This document shows positions 35,411 to 44,363 of a stretch of DNA of 64,000 bases, in pieces. Source of the stretch: JAWKZG01 sp041396125 (GTDB lineage: Bacteria; Pseudomonadota; Gammaproteobacteria; Competibacterales; Competibacteraceae); NCBI GenBank assembly GCA_041396125.1, contig JAWKZG010000005.1, positions 186,001 to 250,000 of the forward strand, written 5' to 3'. The stretch's first letter is position 1, and each line of letters starts with the position of its first letter. Made by a program: the position numbers and the translations under genes. Below the pieces are notes generated by a model. That model was not told the origin of the DNA. It did no database searches and saw only the letters and a list, made by a program, of their open reading frames with translations.

Positions 35411-36553
35411 TCAGCTTGTCAGCACCACGCCAGCGTGCGCTGGCCAGCTCAGATAAACAGTATCCTCCCAACGAATAGATCGTTCGACCAGACGTGTTTG
35501 ATTAGTCTGCGCCGAGGTTACCATTTTACCGCTGGGAAGACGCACATGATAGATTGAGAGATTACCGACATAACCGATATCCCATACCTCGCCACATAAA
35601 CAGTTAACGCTGGTATTATCAGGCGGGGTATGACTGATCATCAGTTTTTCCGGCCGCAAAGCCAGCCAGGTCGTAGCACCTTGAGGAGCCGTAACGCCAT
35701 AGTCAGCGTACAGCTCGCAGTCGGTTTCGCTGCTCCCGATGCGAGTGTGATCCTTGCCTGCTTCGGTAATACGACCTTCAATAATATTGACATCACCTAT
35801 AAACTCAGCTACATAGCGCGAATTTGGGTATTCATAAATCTCGGCAGGTGTAGCGATCTGAACGATACGACCGTGGTTCATGACTGCTATCCGTGACGAT
35901 ACCGTCATAGCCTCTTCCTGATCATGCGTGACGATGACAAATGTAATACCCAGTTCATCCTGAATAGTCATCAGCTCAAACTGCGTTTGTTCGCGCAGTT
36001 TTTTATCCAGCGCCCCCAACGGTTCATCCAGTAACAGCATTTTCGGGCGCTTGACGATGGAACGAGCCAGAGCTACCCGCTGGCGCTGGCCACCAGATAA
36101 TTGATGCGGCTTGCGTTTGGCAAACTGGCCCAGTTGCACCATCTCGATGACTTCGCTGACACGGCGTTTAATCTCGTCTTTAGGCAATTTATCCTGTTTC
36201 AGGCCAAAAGCGATGTTATGTTCTACTGACATATGCGGAAACAGAGCATAGGACTGAAACATCATGTTTACTGGTCGCTGATACGGCGGCACAGTAGAGA
36301 CATCTTCGCCTTCCAACAGGATACTGCCACTGCTTGGCTGCTCAAACCCTGCCAGCATTCGCAATAACGTTGTTTTGCCGCAACCACTAGGGCCGAGCAA
36401 AGCGAAAAATTCGCTTTTGTAGATATCCAGCGAGATGTTATCGACCGCTGTAAAATCACCAAAGCGCTTGGTCACGCCCAGTAGCCGGACATGCGGTTCG
36501 GCGGCTGGATTTTTCCAAGGTTCTTCCCGCAATCGTGCCGCCGAATCAACCAT
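35411..36553 (-). CDS. potG: Putrescine/polyamine ABC transporter ATP-binding protein PotG
   Basis: ATPase subunit, 380 residues. Walker A is GPSGCGKTTLLRMLAG, the signature motif is LSGGQRQRVALARSIV, Walker B is MLLLDEPLGALDKKLR, and the switch His lies in VTHDQEEAMTVSSRI. The C-terminal third is a TOBE-type regulatory domain that can sense substrate or regulate uptake. It begins 3 bases after potF and is followed by potH after 1 base. Confidence 0.95.
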   Translation of the reverse strand: MVDSAARLREEPWKNPAAEPHVRLLGVTKRFGDFTAVDNISLDIYKSEFFALLGPSGCGKTTLLRMLAGFEQPSSGSILLEGEDVSTVPPYQRPVNMMFQSYALFPHMSVEHNIAFGLKQDKLPKDEIKRRVSEVIEMVQLGQFAKRKPHQLSGGQRQRVALARSIVKRPKMLLLDEPLGALDKKLREQTQFELMTIQDELGITFVIVTHDQEEAMTVSSRIAVMNHGRIVQIATPAEIYEYPNSRYVAEFIGDVNIIEGRITEAGKDHTRIGSSETDCELYADYGVTAPQGATTWLALRPEKLMISHTPPDNTSVNCLCGEVWDIGYVGNLSIYHVRLPSGKMVTSAQTNQTRLVERSIRWEDTVYLSWPAHAGVVLTS

Positions 36554-36556
36554 GAT

Positions 36557-37642
36557 CTATTGGCCGCTTTTGACTTTGGTCCAAAGCCGGTTCAGCGTGC
36601 GTTGGGCCTTGGGGGGATAGGGATTAACAATATATAAGCGTTCGATCGTCTCAGGGGGTGGGTAAATAGCCGGATCGTTAATCACATCTTCATTTAAAAG
36701 CGGCTGCGAATCTTTATTGCCATTGGCGTAGTAAACATAATTCGAAGCTTTGGCAATGACATCCGGTTGCATAATGAAGTTCAGGAAAGCATGTGCATTA
36801 TCGGCATGCGGTGCGTCTTTCGGAACCGCCATCTGATCGAACCACATCAGCGCGCCTTCCTGGGGAATCACGTACTCAACCGTAACATTATTAGCAGCTT
36901 CCGCCGCTCGATCTCTGGCTTGCAACACATCACCAGACCAACCCACTGCCAGACAGATATCACCGTTAGCCAGCGCGTTAATGAATTCGGAAGAATGAAA
37001 TTTCTGGATATAAGGCCGAATGGCCTGTAGCACCGGTTCAGCTTTCGCAATTATTTTAGGATCCTTGCTATCCGGATCTTCACCGATATAGTTCAGTACA
37101 GCGGGAATTAATTCGTCGGCGGCATCCAGCAGATGTACACCGCAATCAGCGAATTTTGCCAGCACGTCGGGATCAAAAATCATGCGCCAGGAATCCACCG
37201 GTGCTTCTGCCATGCGCTCATTGATTTTATCGACATTGTAGCCAATGCCGGTGGTGCCCCACATATAATTGATCGAATATTGATTATCTGGATCGAAGTT
37301 GGCCACCCGCTGAGAAATCTTATCCCACATATGGCTTAAATTAGGCAGTTTGGATTTATCCAGAGGCTGAAAAACACCGGCTTGAATCTGCCGTGCCAGA
37401 AACGCCCCGGTAGGGACAACCACATCGTAACCCGTACCGCCGGCCAGTAGTTTGGTTTCCAGAATATCATTCGAGTCAAAGACATCGTAGACAACCTTAA
37501 TGCCGGTTTCCTGCTCGAACTGCTGCAGAATAGATTCGTCGATGTAATCTGACCAGTTGTATACATTGACAATTTTGTCCTGCGCCAACGCAACTTGGCT
37601 GCTCAGAATTGCCGCGACGCCCAAGGTAAGCTTTTTGAGCAT
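36557..37642 (-). CDS. potF: Periplasmic putrescine-binding protein PotF/SpuD-like
   Basis: Substrate-binding subunit of the importer, 361 residues. A signal peptide with a likely cut at VALAQ-DK is followed by the sequence IVNVYNWSDYIDESILQQFEQETGIKVVYDVFDSN, the classic PotF/SpuD start. Aromatic and acidic residues for polyamine binding are present (YNWSDY, WGTTGIGYN, AVGWSGD). In Pseudomonas two such proteins, SpuD and SpuE, sit before the ATPase gene; here only one is present. It could bind putrescine, spermidine or both. Confidence 0.93.
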   Translation of the reverse strand: MLKKLTLGVAAILSSQVALAQDKIVNVYNWSDYIDESILQQFEQETGIKVVYDVFDSNDILETKLLAGGTGYDVVVPTGAFLARQIQAGVFQPLDKSKLPNLSHMWDKISQRVANFDPDNQYSINYMWGTTGIGYNVDKINERMAEAPVDSWRMIFDPDVLAKFADCGVHLLDAADELIPAVLNYIGEDPDSKDPKIIAKAEPVLQAIRPYIQKFHSSEFINALANGDICLAVGWSGDVLQARDRAAEAANNVTVEYVIPQEGALMWFDQMAVPKDAPHADNAHAFLNFIMQPDVIAKASNYVYYANGNKDSQPLLNEDVINDPAIYPPPETIERLYIVNPYPPKAQRTLNRLWTKVKSGQ

Positions 37643-37671
37643 GTGAATCTCCTCTACGTTATTTAGAAAAT

Positions 37672-39045
37672 TTACGGCGACTTTATCTGCTGAGCCGTCA
37701 TATCCAAGCTACGCCACGCTTTTTCGACTAGTTCATCAATTTCGGATTCACTGATAATCAAGGGAGGCGAAATAATCATTGTATCTTCCACTGCCCGCAT
37801 GACCAGGCCATTCTCCACGCAAAAATCGCGGCAAACCAGACCTACTTTACCGCGTGGCTGGAAAAACGCCCTGCCAGGTTTGTTCGGTACTAATTCCAAG
37901 GCGCCTAACATGCCTACCCCGCGCGCCTCGCCTACAAGTGGATGTTCGCCCAATATTTGCCAGCACTTTTGCAGATAAGGCGCAGTACGTGTAGCAACCT
38001 GTTCAACCAGATGTTCATCGCGCATCAGCTGGATAGCACGAATCGCAACTGCACAGGCAGCGGGATGTCCTGAATAAGTATAGCCGTGGAAAAACTCACT
38101 GTCGTGGTCAATCAACGTCTGTGCAACCCGGTCACCAACCATTAGGCCGCCGATAGGCAGATAGCCTGCTGATAAACCTTTCGCTATCGGCATCAGATCG
38201 GGTTGAAGGTCGTAATAATCGGAGCCAAACCAATGCCCTGTACGACCGAAGCCACAAATGACTTCATCGACAATCAGCAAAATATCGTATTCACGACAGA
38301 TACGCTGGATTTCCGGCCAATACGTCGCGGGGGAATGATCACACCGCCGGCACCCTGAATCGGTTCACCGATAAACGCGGCTATCCGCTCCGGGCCAGCT
38401 CCTGAATTTTCTCTTCGAGAGCTTGTGCCGCTACCAGGCCAAATTCTTCCGGACTGAGATTTCCACCTTCACCAAACCAGTAAGGCTGGCGGATATGCTC
38501 GATACCAGGAATCGGGATCCCCCCTGGGCATGCATAGCTGCCATTCCGCCCAAGCTGGCACCGGCCATTGTGCTGCCGTGATAGGCATTGCGCCGACTGA
38601 TAATGGTTTTTCGCTCGGGCTGCCCCTGCAGGTCCCAAAATCGCCGTACCAAGCGTACAACCGTGTCATTGGCTTCCGAACCGGAGCTGGTATAGAACAC
38701 ATGATTCAGTCCCGCCGGTGTTACTTCAGAAAGTAGCTGCGCTAATTCCAGTGCCGGCGGATGCGTGCACTGGAAAAAACTATTGTAGAACGGCAATTCC
38801 AGTAATTGCTGATAAGCGGCTTCGGCCAGTTCCCGGCGACCATAGCCCAGATTCATGCACCAGAGCCCGGCCATACCATCAAGGATTTGATGACCGTCAG
38901 AGTCCCACAGATAAACCCCTTCCGCTTTGGTGATAATCTGGCTGCCTTTACGGTACAGACTGTGGTGATTGGTAAAAGGATGCAAAAAGTGGCGCTCGTC
39001 TAAGGCCCGCCACTCCTGTGTACTGCGTTGCTTGGCGACTGTCAT
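37672..39045 (-). pseudogene. spuC: Polyamine:pyruvate aminotransferase (SpuC-like), disrupted by three frameshifts
   Basis: Class III aminotransferase that would convert putrescine to 4-aminobutanal with pyruvate as acceptor. The N-terminal frame (MTVAKQRSTQEWRALDERHFLHPFTNHHSLY... to MAAMHAQGG) and the C-terminal frame (YWPEIQRICREYD...AKGLSAGYLPIGGLMVG, with the PLP lysine) are in the same phase, but the part between them is not. Continuity in sequence is restored by adding one base at three places: in the C6 run at 38519-38524, near 38392-38398, and in the G5 run at 38329-38333. With those fixes the protein is about 458 residues, normal for SpuC. GAGGA lies 8 bases before the start at 39045. 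Real lesions or assembly errors are both possible; I lean towards errors in homopolymers. Confidence 0.85.
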
Positions 39046-39064
39046 AGCCGTTTCCTCGAAATAC

Positions 39065-40402
39065 TTAAACATTCAGCAGCAAATGCCGCCGCTCCCATGA
39101 GCTGATCACTTGCAGAAACTCGCCATGCTCGGCTTCCTTGACAGCACTATAAGCGGCTACGAACCGTTCTCCAAGCACCTCACTTAAGGGCTTGCACACT
39201 TCCAGCAAGCGCAATGATTCTTCCAGATTACGCGGCAGATTAAAGGGCTCTTGGTACGCACTGCCAGCCCAGGGCTCAGCTGGTTCAAGGCCTTCGGTCA
39301 TGCCAAGGTAACCACAGGCCAGCGACGCGGCAATGGCCAGATAGGGATTGGCGTCAGCCCCAGGCACACGATTTTCAACCCGCCGCGATTGCGGATTGCT
39401 AATCGGCACACGCAAGCCGGCTGTGCGATTATCGTACCCCCAATGAACATTGATAGGTGCGGCATGATGACGGGTAATACGCCGATAGGAATTCACATTC
39501 GGTGCCAGCAATGACATTGCTGCCGGTAAATATTTCTGCAGACCGCCCAGATAAGCAAAAAATAGCGGGCTGGGGTCACCATTCTCCAGGCTGAAAATAT
39601 TCGTGCCGGTGCTTTTATCCAGAACGCTCTGATGGATATGCATGGCACTGCCAGGCTCCCGCTGCATGGGCTTGGCCATAAAGGTTGCATAAATCTTATG
39701 GCGCAGGGCAGCCTCACGCAGAGTACGCTTGAACAAAAAGGCCTGATCAGCTAATTCCAGTGGATTGCCATGGAGCAGATTGATCTCCATCTGGGCGCTG
39801 CCAGCTTCGTGGATAAGAGTATCGATATCGATACCTTGGGCCTCGCAATAATCGTAAACATCTTCGACCAGCGGATCGAATTCGTTCAACGCATCAATGC
39901 TATAGGATTGACGCCCCGCTTCGGTCCGGCCTGAACGGCCGATAGGGGGCTCCAGTGGATAATCCTCATCTGGATTAGGTTTGACCAGAAAAAACTCGAG
40001 TTCGGGCGCCACGACAGACTGCCAACCTCGCTGCTCGAATAGCTCGAGCACGCGCCGCAGAACATAGCGGGGAGAAATTTCGACCGGCCCACCTTCCATA
40101 TAAAAAGCATCGTGAATGACCTGAGCGGTAGGCTCCACAGCCCAAGGCACTAGGCGGATTGTATTCTCGTCGGGCTTGAGCAGCACATCGATCTCAGCAG
40201 GCGAAATCATGCTGTCATCTTCCGGATAATCGCCAGTAATAGTTTGCAGAAACAAGGCTTCGGGCAAGCGCATGCCGAGTTCCTTAGCATATTTTGCGGC
40301 AGGCATGATTTTCCCGCGCGCGATACCAGATGTATCCGGTACTATTGCCTCAACTTCAGTAATATTATGCTCGGACAACCATTGGGGAATTGATGTGCTC
40401 AT
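39065..40402 (-). CDS. Glutamine-synthetase-family gamma-glutamylpolyamine synthetase (PuuA/SpuB-like)
   Basis: A 445-residue member of the glutamine synthetase family. It has the N-terminal beta-grasp region (VPDTSGIARGKIMPAAKYAKELGMRLPEALFLQ) and the catalytic domain with the metal ligands in APELEFFLVKPN and EAGSAQMEINLLHG, and the flexible-loop region with NVHWGYDNRTAGLRVP. Its place before a SpuC-like aminotransferase and the PotFGHI importer supports attachment of glutamate to polyamines such as putrescine. I see no ribosome site before this ATG: the upstream bases are T-rich. The start could be leaderless or the true start could differ. The stop lies 19 bases upstream of the spuC start. 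Confidence 0.88.
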   Translation of the reverse strand: MSTSIPQWLSEHNITEVEAIVPDTSGIARGKIMPAAKYAKELGMRLPEALFLQTITGDYPEDDSMISPAEIDVLLKPDENTIRLVPWAVEPTAQVIHDAFYMEGGPVEISPRYVLRRVLELFEQRGWQSVVAPELEFFLVKPNPDEDYPLEPPIGRSGRTEAGRQSYSIDALNEFDPLVEDVYDYCEAQGIDIDTLIHEAGSAQMEINLLHGNPLELADQAFLFKRTLREAALRHKIYATFMAKPMQREPGSAMHIHQSVLDKSTGTNIFSLENGDPSPLFFAYLGGLQKYLPAAMSLLAPNVNSYRRITRHHAAPINVHWGYDNRTAGLRVPISNPQSRRVENRVPGADANPYLAIAASLACGYLGMTEGLEPAEPWAGSAYQEPFNLPRNLEESLRLLEVCKPLSEVLGERFVAAYSAVKEAEHGEFLQVISSWERRHLLLNV

Positions 40403-40410
40403 AGTAAAAA

Positions 40411-40443
40411 TACAATAAAAAACGACCGCATAAAGCGGCCGTT
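40411..40443 (-). terminator. Hairpin with T-run upstream of the polyamine operon
   Basis: On the minus strand AACGGCCGC, loop TTTAT and GCGGTCGTT form a 9-base-pair stem (one G-U pair), followed by TTTTTATTGTATTTTT. It would end the transcript of the FlgO-like gene upstream. Its T-run ends about 8 bases before the start of the polyamine synthetase gene, so it could instead be an attenuator for that operon. Confidence 0.8.
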
Positions 40444-40511
40444 CAAATAAAAGTTAACACATTACATGCTGCGCAACCGCAAGGCTGACTGCATATAAAA
40501 TCAGGCGGAGG

Positions 40512-41054
40512 CTATTCGCTGGCAAGCAAGGCCTTCGCATCAGGTCCCAAAGGCATGCTGTAGTCATAAGCGGCCAATACCAGATTGTCGGCTGCCCGCA
40601 CCAGACGCGCATTGATATAAACTGTGCGTCGGCCTACGGCGTACGTACCGGCAATGACTGCTGCCGCATTATGCACCTGGCTTAAACTCTGCACTTCCCG
40701 GGAGAGTACAAATTCACCGCCTTGCTGCTGAATAAACACATTGCGCCGCAGTTTCATCTCAACCATGGTGAATCCGTCCTGAGCAAAGCGTGAAGAAATC
40801 TGCTCAGCAATCATGCGACCCATGGCCGATGAGTCTTCCATCGAGTTAATGTTGACAAATGTACCTGTCAACAGGGGCTGGCGATTTTCTTTCAGCCATG
40901 GCACCTGCTCTAATAAAGCTTCGGCCGCTGTATAGCTCTGCGAAACGAGATCGGAATCCCGTACTTGCTGGTACTTAGGCACGTCAGAATCAGATGACGC
41001 GCAGCCGCCCACTAATAGTACGGTGCAGAACAAAACTAAAAAACGCATTCTCAT
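40512..41054 (-). CDS. FlgO-like lipoprotein
   Basis: A 180-residue protein with a lipoprotein signal (MRMRFLVLFCTVLLVGGC, lipobox VGGC) and a domain resembling FlgO (PF17680): ENRQPLLTGTFVNINSMEDSSAMGRMIAEQISSRFAQDGFTMVEMKLRRNVF, then VHNAAAVIAGTYAVGRRTVYINARLV. FlgO of Vibrio is an outer-membrane protein that supports flagellar function. No flagellar gene is near, so the name is structural only. GGAGGG lies 6 bases before the ATG. It follows an unrelated lipoprotein gene by 14 bases, so the pair is one operon, ended by the downstream hairpin. Confidence 0.82.
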   Translation of the reverse strand: MRMRFLVLFCTVLLVGGCASSDSDVPKYQQVRDSDLVSQSYTAAEALLEQVPWLKENRQPLLTGTFVNINSMEDSSAMGRMIAEQISSRFAQDGFTMVEMKLRRNVFIQQQGGEFVLSREVQSLSQVHNAAAVIAGTYAVGRRTVYINARLVRAADNLVLAAYDYSMPLGPDAKALLASE

Positions 41055-41068
41055 GGCATTCCCTCCGC

Positions 41069-41629
41069 TTAAGAGCCGACCACTTCCACCAAACGTGTCG
41101 GCGGCAACGGCGGTGCGGCGAGATACTCCCCGCTGGTTTTCTTGTCAACGTAAAAAATTTCGCTGATTCGGGTTACATAACGCGTGCCGCGTAGTACTGA
41201 CACATTAACCAGAATATCCTTGTCCGGTGCCTCAACTTCTGTATAACCGGTTTCAACGTTTTTATCAGCTAATCCGCCGGATTTAACATCGTACTGTACG
41301 ACCAAGTCTGATTCACCGGGCACCAAGGTAACACCAAACCCTTGCTGCATTAGCTGGGTAGTCAGTAAATCGTGGAAAGCGCCATTAAAGGTGGAACCAA
41401 CGCCCGGTTTAGCAATATACAAGACATGTGGTTGATCCATTTCACCCGCACTATGCAGCGCTGTTGCCAAACGTTCAGCAACATCGGCGGCCAGCACGTT
41501 CCAATGATGAGCCGCCCACATTTTTGGTTGATATGATTTTTCGTAGGCGGTCGGCAGCGGAATTTCCGAAGCGCAACCAACCAGTAAACTCAGCGATAAC
41601 GCTGTAACGGTGGTGGCAAGGGCTTTCAT
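41069..41629 (-). CDS. Putative lipoprotein of unknown function, partner of the FlgO-like protein
   Basis: A 186-residue protein with the lipoprotein signal MKALATTVTALSLSLLVGC (lipobox LVGC). The mature part holds a segment VLAADVAERLATALHSAGEMDQPHVLYI and then DLLTTQLMQQGFGVTLVPGESDLVVQYDVK, reminiscent of the alpha-beta domains that sense or open oligomers in other outer-membrane lipoproteins. I do not know a name. The 14-base gap to the FlgO-like gene and shared strand suggest they act together at the outer membrane. Confidence 0.72.
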   Translation of the reverse strand: MKALATTVTALSLSLLVGCASEIPLPTAYEKSYQPKMWAAHHWNVLAADVAERLATALHSAGEMDQPHVLYIAKPGVGSTFNGAFHDLLTTQLMQQGFGVTLVPGESDLVVQYDVKSGGLADKNVETGYTEVEAPDKDILVNVSVLRGTRYVTRISEIFYVDKKTSGEYLAAPPLPPTRLVEVVGS

Positions 41630-41851
41630 CGAGCGTCTCCCTCAATTCTAAAGATAGTTTGTAAAATCCCCTAGCATGAATGTAGCAGATTTCCCGCCAC
41701 GTATCATGCATTTGTTATGGCTAAAGCTTAGTCGTTTTTAATACGACTGTCATCCTTCCGACAACAACGTTCTGTTAGCGCACTTGCTTTTAAAAGCGAT
41801 CGGCACAAAATTAAATTCCTTCTACTTGCCGAGAGTTAGCGATAACGTAAA

Positions 41852-41899
41852 ACACATCCTATTGTGTTTTTAAAAAACATAGACCACAATTTGTTGTAG
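41852..41899 (+). promoter_or_regulatory. Paired NrdR-like boxes overlapping a candidate promoter
   Basis: Box 1, ACACATCCTATTGTGT (41852-41867), has perfect ACAC/GTGT half sites and matches the NrdR consensus at 12 of 16 positions by my count. Box 2, CCACAATTTGTTGTAG (41884-41899), matches at about 10 of 16. They start exactly 32 bases apart, three helical turns, as in known NrdR-controlled nrd promoters. A possible promoter TTGTGT-N17-CACAAT is laid across the two boxes, suggesting repression by steric block. Confidence 0.6.
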
Positions 41900-42131
41900 T
41901 TTTCCTTGCTAACAACCTATCTCGAATTCGCTTCGGGACAGGTTTTGATCGCTTCTTTAACAGCCCTGACAGGTTTGCGTTAGTCGGCGGATACACTTTA
42001 ATTGGAATTAATATCGTCACCGTTCGACATTGCTTTAGCGCGTTTACAAGCTGTTTGAGGGAAAAATCACTTACACACAGTATCATTTTTGCAACCATCG
42101 TTGTGTTTTTAATACTATTTTGTCATTATTA

Positions 42132-42157
42132 ATGCGCTACTCGAATGCGCTATTCGA
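42132..42157. repeat. 13-base tandem repeat upstream of nrdJa
   Basis: ATGCGCTACTCGA is directly followed by ATGCGCTATTCGA, differing at one base. It ends 26 bases before the nrdJa ATG, just before the ribosome site, so it lies in the mRNA leader. Confidence 0.7.
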
Positions 42158-42183
42158 AGATCGCGAGAAGAGGATACTCCCCC

Positions 42184-44346
42184 ATGAAGACCGCTCATCT
42201 CAGACCGGTGGAACAACAAGCCACTGCGGTCAACAACATTGCCCTGCAGCCGGCATCGCTCGATATCTGGGACAAAAAATACCGGCTCAAAGCTAAAAAT
42301 GGCCGCCCCATCGATGAAACTATCGACGGCACCTATCAGCGGGTCGCCCGGGCGCTGGCCAATGTTGAGGAAACCGATGACAAGCGCACACACTGGTACG
42401 AGCAATTTCTGTGGGCTCTGCGCCAAGGTGCGATTCCAGCCGGCCGAATCACTTCCAATGCTGGCGCGCAAGAGCATAAACCTGCCACATCGACTATCAA
42501 TTGCACCGTATCCGGCACGATCCAGGATTCGATGGATGATATTTTGCAGAAGGTCCACGAGGCTGGCCTGACACTGAAAGCCGGTTGCGGTATCGGCTAC
42601 GAGTTCAGCACGTTGCGCCCACGCGGTGCTTACGTATCAGGCGCGGGTGCCTACACCTCAGGGCCACTGTCGTTTATGGATATCTACGACAAGATGTGCT
42701 TTACCGTGTCATCAGCCGGCGGTCGGCGTGGCGCGCAAATGGGCACATTTGATATTGGTCATCCCGACGTGCTGGAATTCATTCGCGCCAAGCGGGAAAA
42801 CGGGCGGCTGCGGCAATTTAATCTATCGCTGCTCATCACGGAAGAATTCATGGAAGCGGTCAAAGCTGACAGCGACTGGCCGCTGGCGTTTCCACTACGC
42901 CCGCAGGAAGAGGAAGAAGACGGTATCGACCTGAATGACGCCGATCAGATTATTTGGCGCGACTGGCCAGCGCAGGACAATATGGTGGTCAGGGCGGACG
43001 GCAAGGTAGCCTGCAAAATATACAAAACCCTGCGCGCACGCCGCTTATGGGACATGATCATGGCCTCGACATATGATTATGCCGAACCAGGGTTTATCCT
43101 GATTGATAAGGTTAATGAGCTTAACAATAACTGGTTTTGTGAAGCTATCCGGGCAACCAACCCTTGCGGCGAACAGCCTCTGCCCCCTTACGGATCCTGT
43201 CTGCTAGGCTCTGTCAACCTCACTAAATTCGTGCTTGATCCTTTCACCAAGCAGGCGCGCTTTGATTGGGATGCATTTCGCAAAACCGTCTCGATTTTCA
43301 CCCGTATGCTGGATAACGTAGTAGAAATCAATGGTCTGCCCTTATCAGAACAGCGCCGTGAAATACTCGAAAAACGTCGCCACGGTATGGGATTTCTAGG
43401 CCTTGGTTCGACGTTTACCCTGCTGGGCATGAAATACGGCTCGCAGGAATCACTGCACTTCACCGAACAGGTCAGCCAGGAGATGGCCGTCACCGGCTGG
43501 CGGGTTGGTTTGGAACTGGCGCAGGAAAAAGGCCCGGCCCCAATTCTTGAGCGCGACTTCACTGTTACCGCAGAAATGTTGCATAAGCGCCCGGAGATGG
43601 TGACTGACGGCTATAGTGTGGGAGATACCATCAAAGGAAAAATCCTGCATGCCCGCTACAGTCGTTATATGCAACGCATTGCCGAAGTTGATCAGGAACT
43701 GGTTCAGCAGCTGGCTGAAACTGGTGCCCGCTTTACCCACCACACGTCAATTGCACCGACCGGTACGATCTCCCTGAGTCTGGCCAATAATGCCTCGAAC
43801 GGTATCGAGCCAAGCTTTGCCCACCATTACTCGCGCAACGTCATCCGAGAAGGTCGCAAGAGCAAGGAAAAAGTCGATGTGTACTCGTTTGAACTGCTGG
43901 CCTACCGCGAATTAGTCAATGCCAAGGCGATGCCGTATTCCGAGCAAGCGGATGAACAGTTGCCGGATTATTTCATCACGGCCGATGATATCAACCCGAA
44001 AGCACATGTTGATATTCAGGCCGCAGCGCAGCGCTGGATCGACTCCTCGATTTCTAAAACCGCCAATGTGCCAACCGATTACCCTTACGAGGATTTCAAG
44101 GACATTTATCTTTACGCCTACGAACAAGGGCTCAAGGGTTGCACTACCTTCCGTTTTAATCCGGAAGCATTTCAGGGCGTGCTGGTTAAAGAGCAGGATC
44201 TGGAAAACACGCTGTACACATTCACACTGGAAGACGGCAGCCAGATCACAGTCAAAGGTAATGATGAAATTGAGTACGACGGCGAACTCCACACCGCTGC
44301 CAATTTGTTCGATGCACTGAAAGAGGGGTACTACGGTAAATTTTAA
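42184..44346 (+). CDS. nrdJ: Adenosylcobalamin-dependent ribonucleotide reductase, catalytic subunit NrdJa
   Basis: Class II ribonucleotide reductase that makes deoxyribonucleotides with or without oxygen using B12 as radical source. The 720 residues have the redox cysteine in STINCTVSGTI, the specificity-region segment LKAGCGIGYEFSTLRPRGA, the radical site NPCGEQPLPPYGSCLLGSVNL and the loop SIAPTGTISL. The final redox cysteine pair normally at the C-terminus of class II enzymes is not found; the protein ends DALKEGYYGKF. The missing cysteines are on the next gene, so this is the split NrdJa/NrdJb form known from Pseudomonas. I set the start at the ATG after AGAGGATACTCCCCC; an upstream in-frame ATG lies in the tandem repeat. 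Confidence 0.96.
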   Translation: MKTAHLRPVEQQATAVNNIALQPASLDIWDKKYRLKAKNGRPIDETIDGTYQRVARALANVEETDDKRTHWYEQFLWALRQGAIPAGRITSNAGAQEHKPATSTINCTVSGTIQDSMDDILQKVHEAGLTLKAGCGIGYEFSTLRPRGAYVSGAGAYTSGPLSFMDIYDKMCFTVSSAGGRRGAQMGTFDIGHPDVLEFIRAKRENGRLRQFNLSLLITEEFMEAVKADSDWPLAFPLRPQEEEEDGIDLNDADQIIWRDWPAQDNMVVRADGKVACKIYKTLRARRLWDMIMASTYDYAEPGFILIDKVNELNNNWFCEAIRATNPCGEQPLPPYGSCLLGSVNLTKFVLDPFTKQARFDWDAFRKTVSIFTRMLDNVVEINGLPLSEQRREILEKRRHGMGFLGLGSTFTLLGMKYGSQESLHFTEQVSQEMAVTGWRVGLELAQEKGPAPILERDFTVTAEMLHKRPEMVTDGYSVGDTIKGKILHARYSRYMQRIAEVDQELVQQLAETGARFTHHTSIAPTGTISLSLANNASNGIEPSFAHHYSRNVIREGRKSKEKVDVYSFELLAYRELVNAKAMPYSEQADEQLPDYFITADDINPKAHVDIQAAAQRWIDSSISKTANVPTDYPYEDFKDIYLYAYEQGLKGCTTFRFNPEAFQGVLVKEQDLENTLYTFTLEDGSQITVKGNDEIEYDGELHTAANLFDALKEGYYGKF

Positions 44347-44363
44347 TGCCGTAAGGAATGACG

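Larger units (their letters stand above)
41630..42183. other. 554-base intergenic region upstream of nrdJ
   Basis: This gap separates the divergent lipoprotein gene and nrdJa. It holds two NrdR-like boxes, a candidate promoter, a 12-base repeat TTGTGTTTTTAA at 41862-41873 and again at 42101-42112, and a 13-base tandem repeat near the end. If transcription starts at the boxes the leader is about 290 bases. I found no cobalamin riboswitch core (GCCACTG) in it. Confidence 0.6.

Noticed and set aside
41859..42098. Minus-strand frame of 79 codons in the nrdJ upstream gap
   Set aside because: No ribosome site and no recognisable sequence; it covers the NrdR-like boxes and promoter.
42121..42184. 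Cobalamin riboswitch before nrdJ
   Set aside because: The conserved core GCCACTG and its partner elements are not found in the 554-base gap, nor in the shorter gap before metH.
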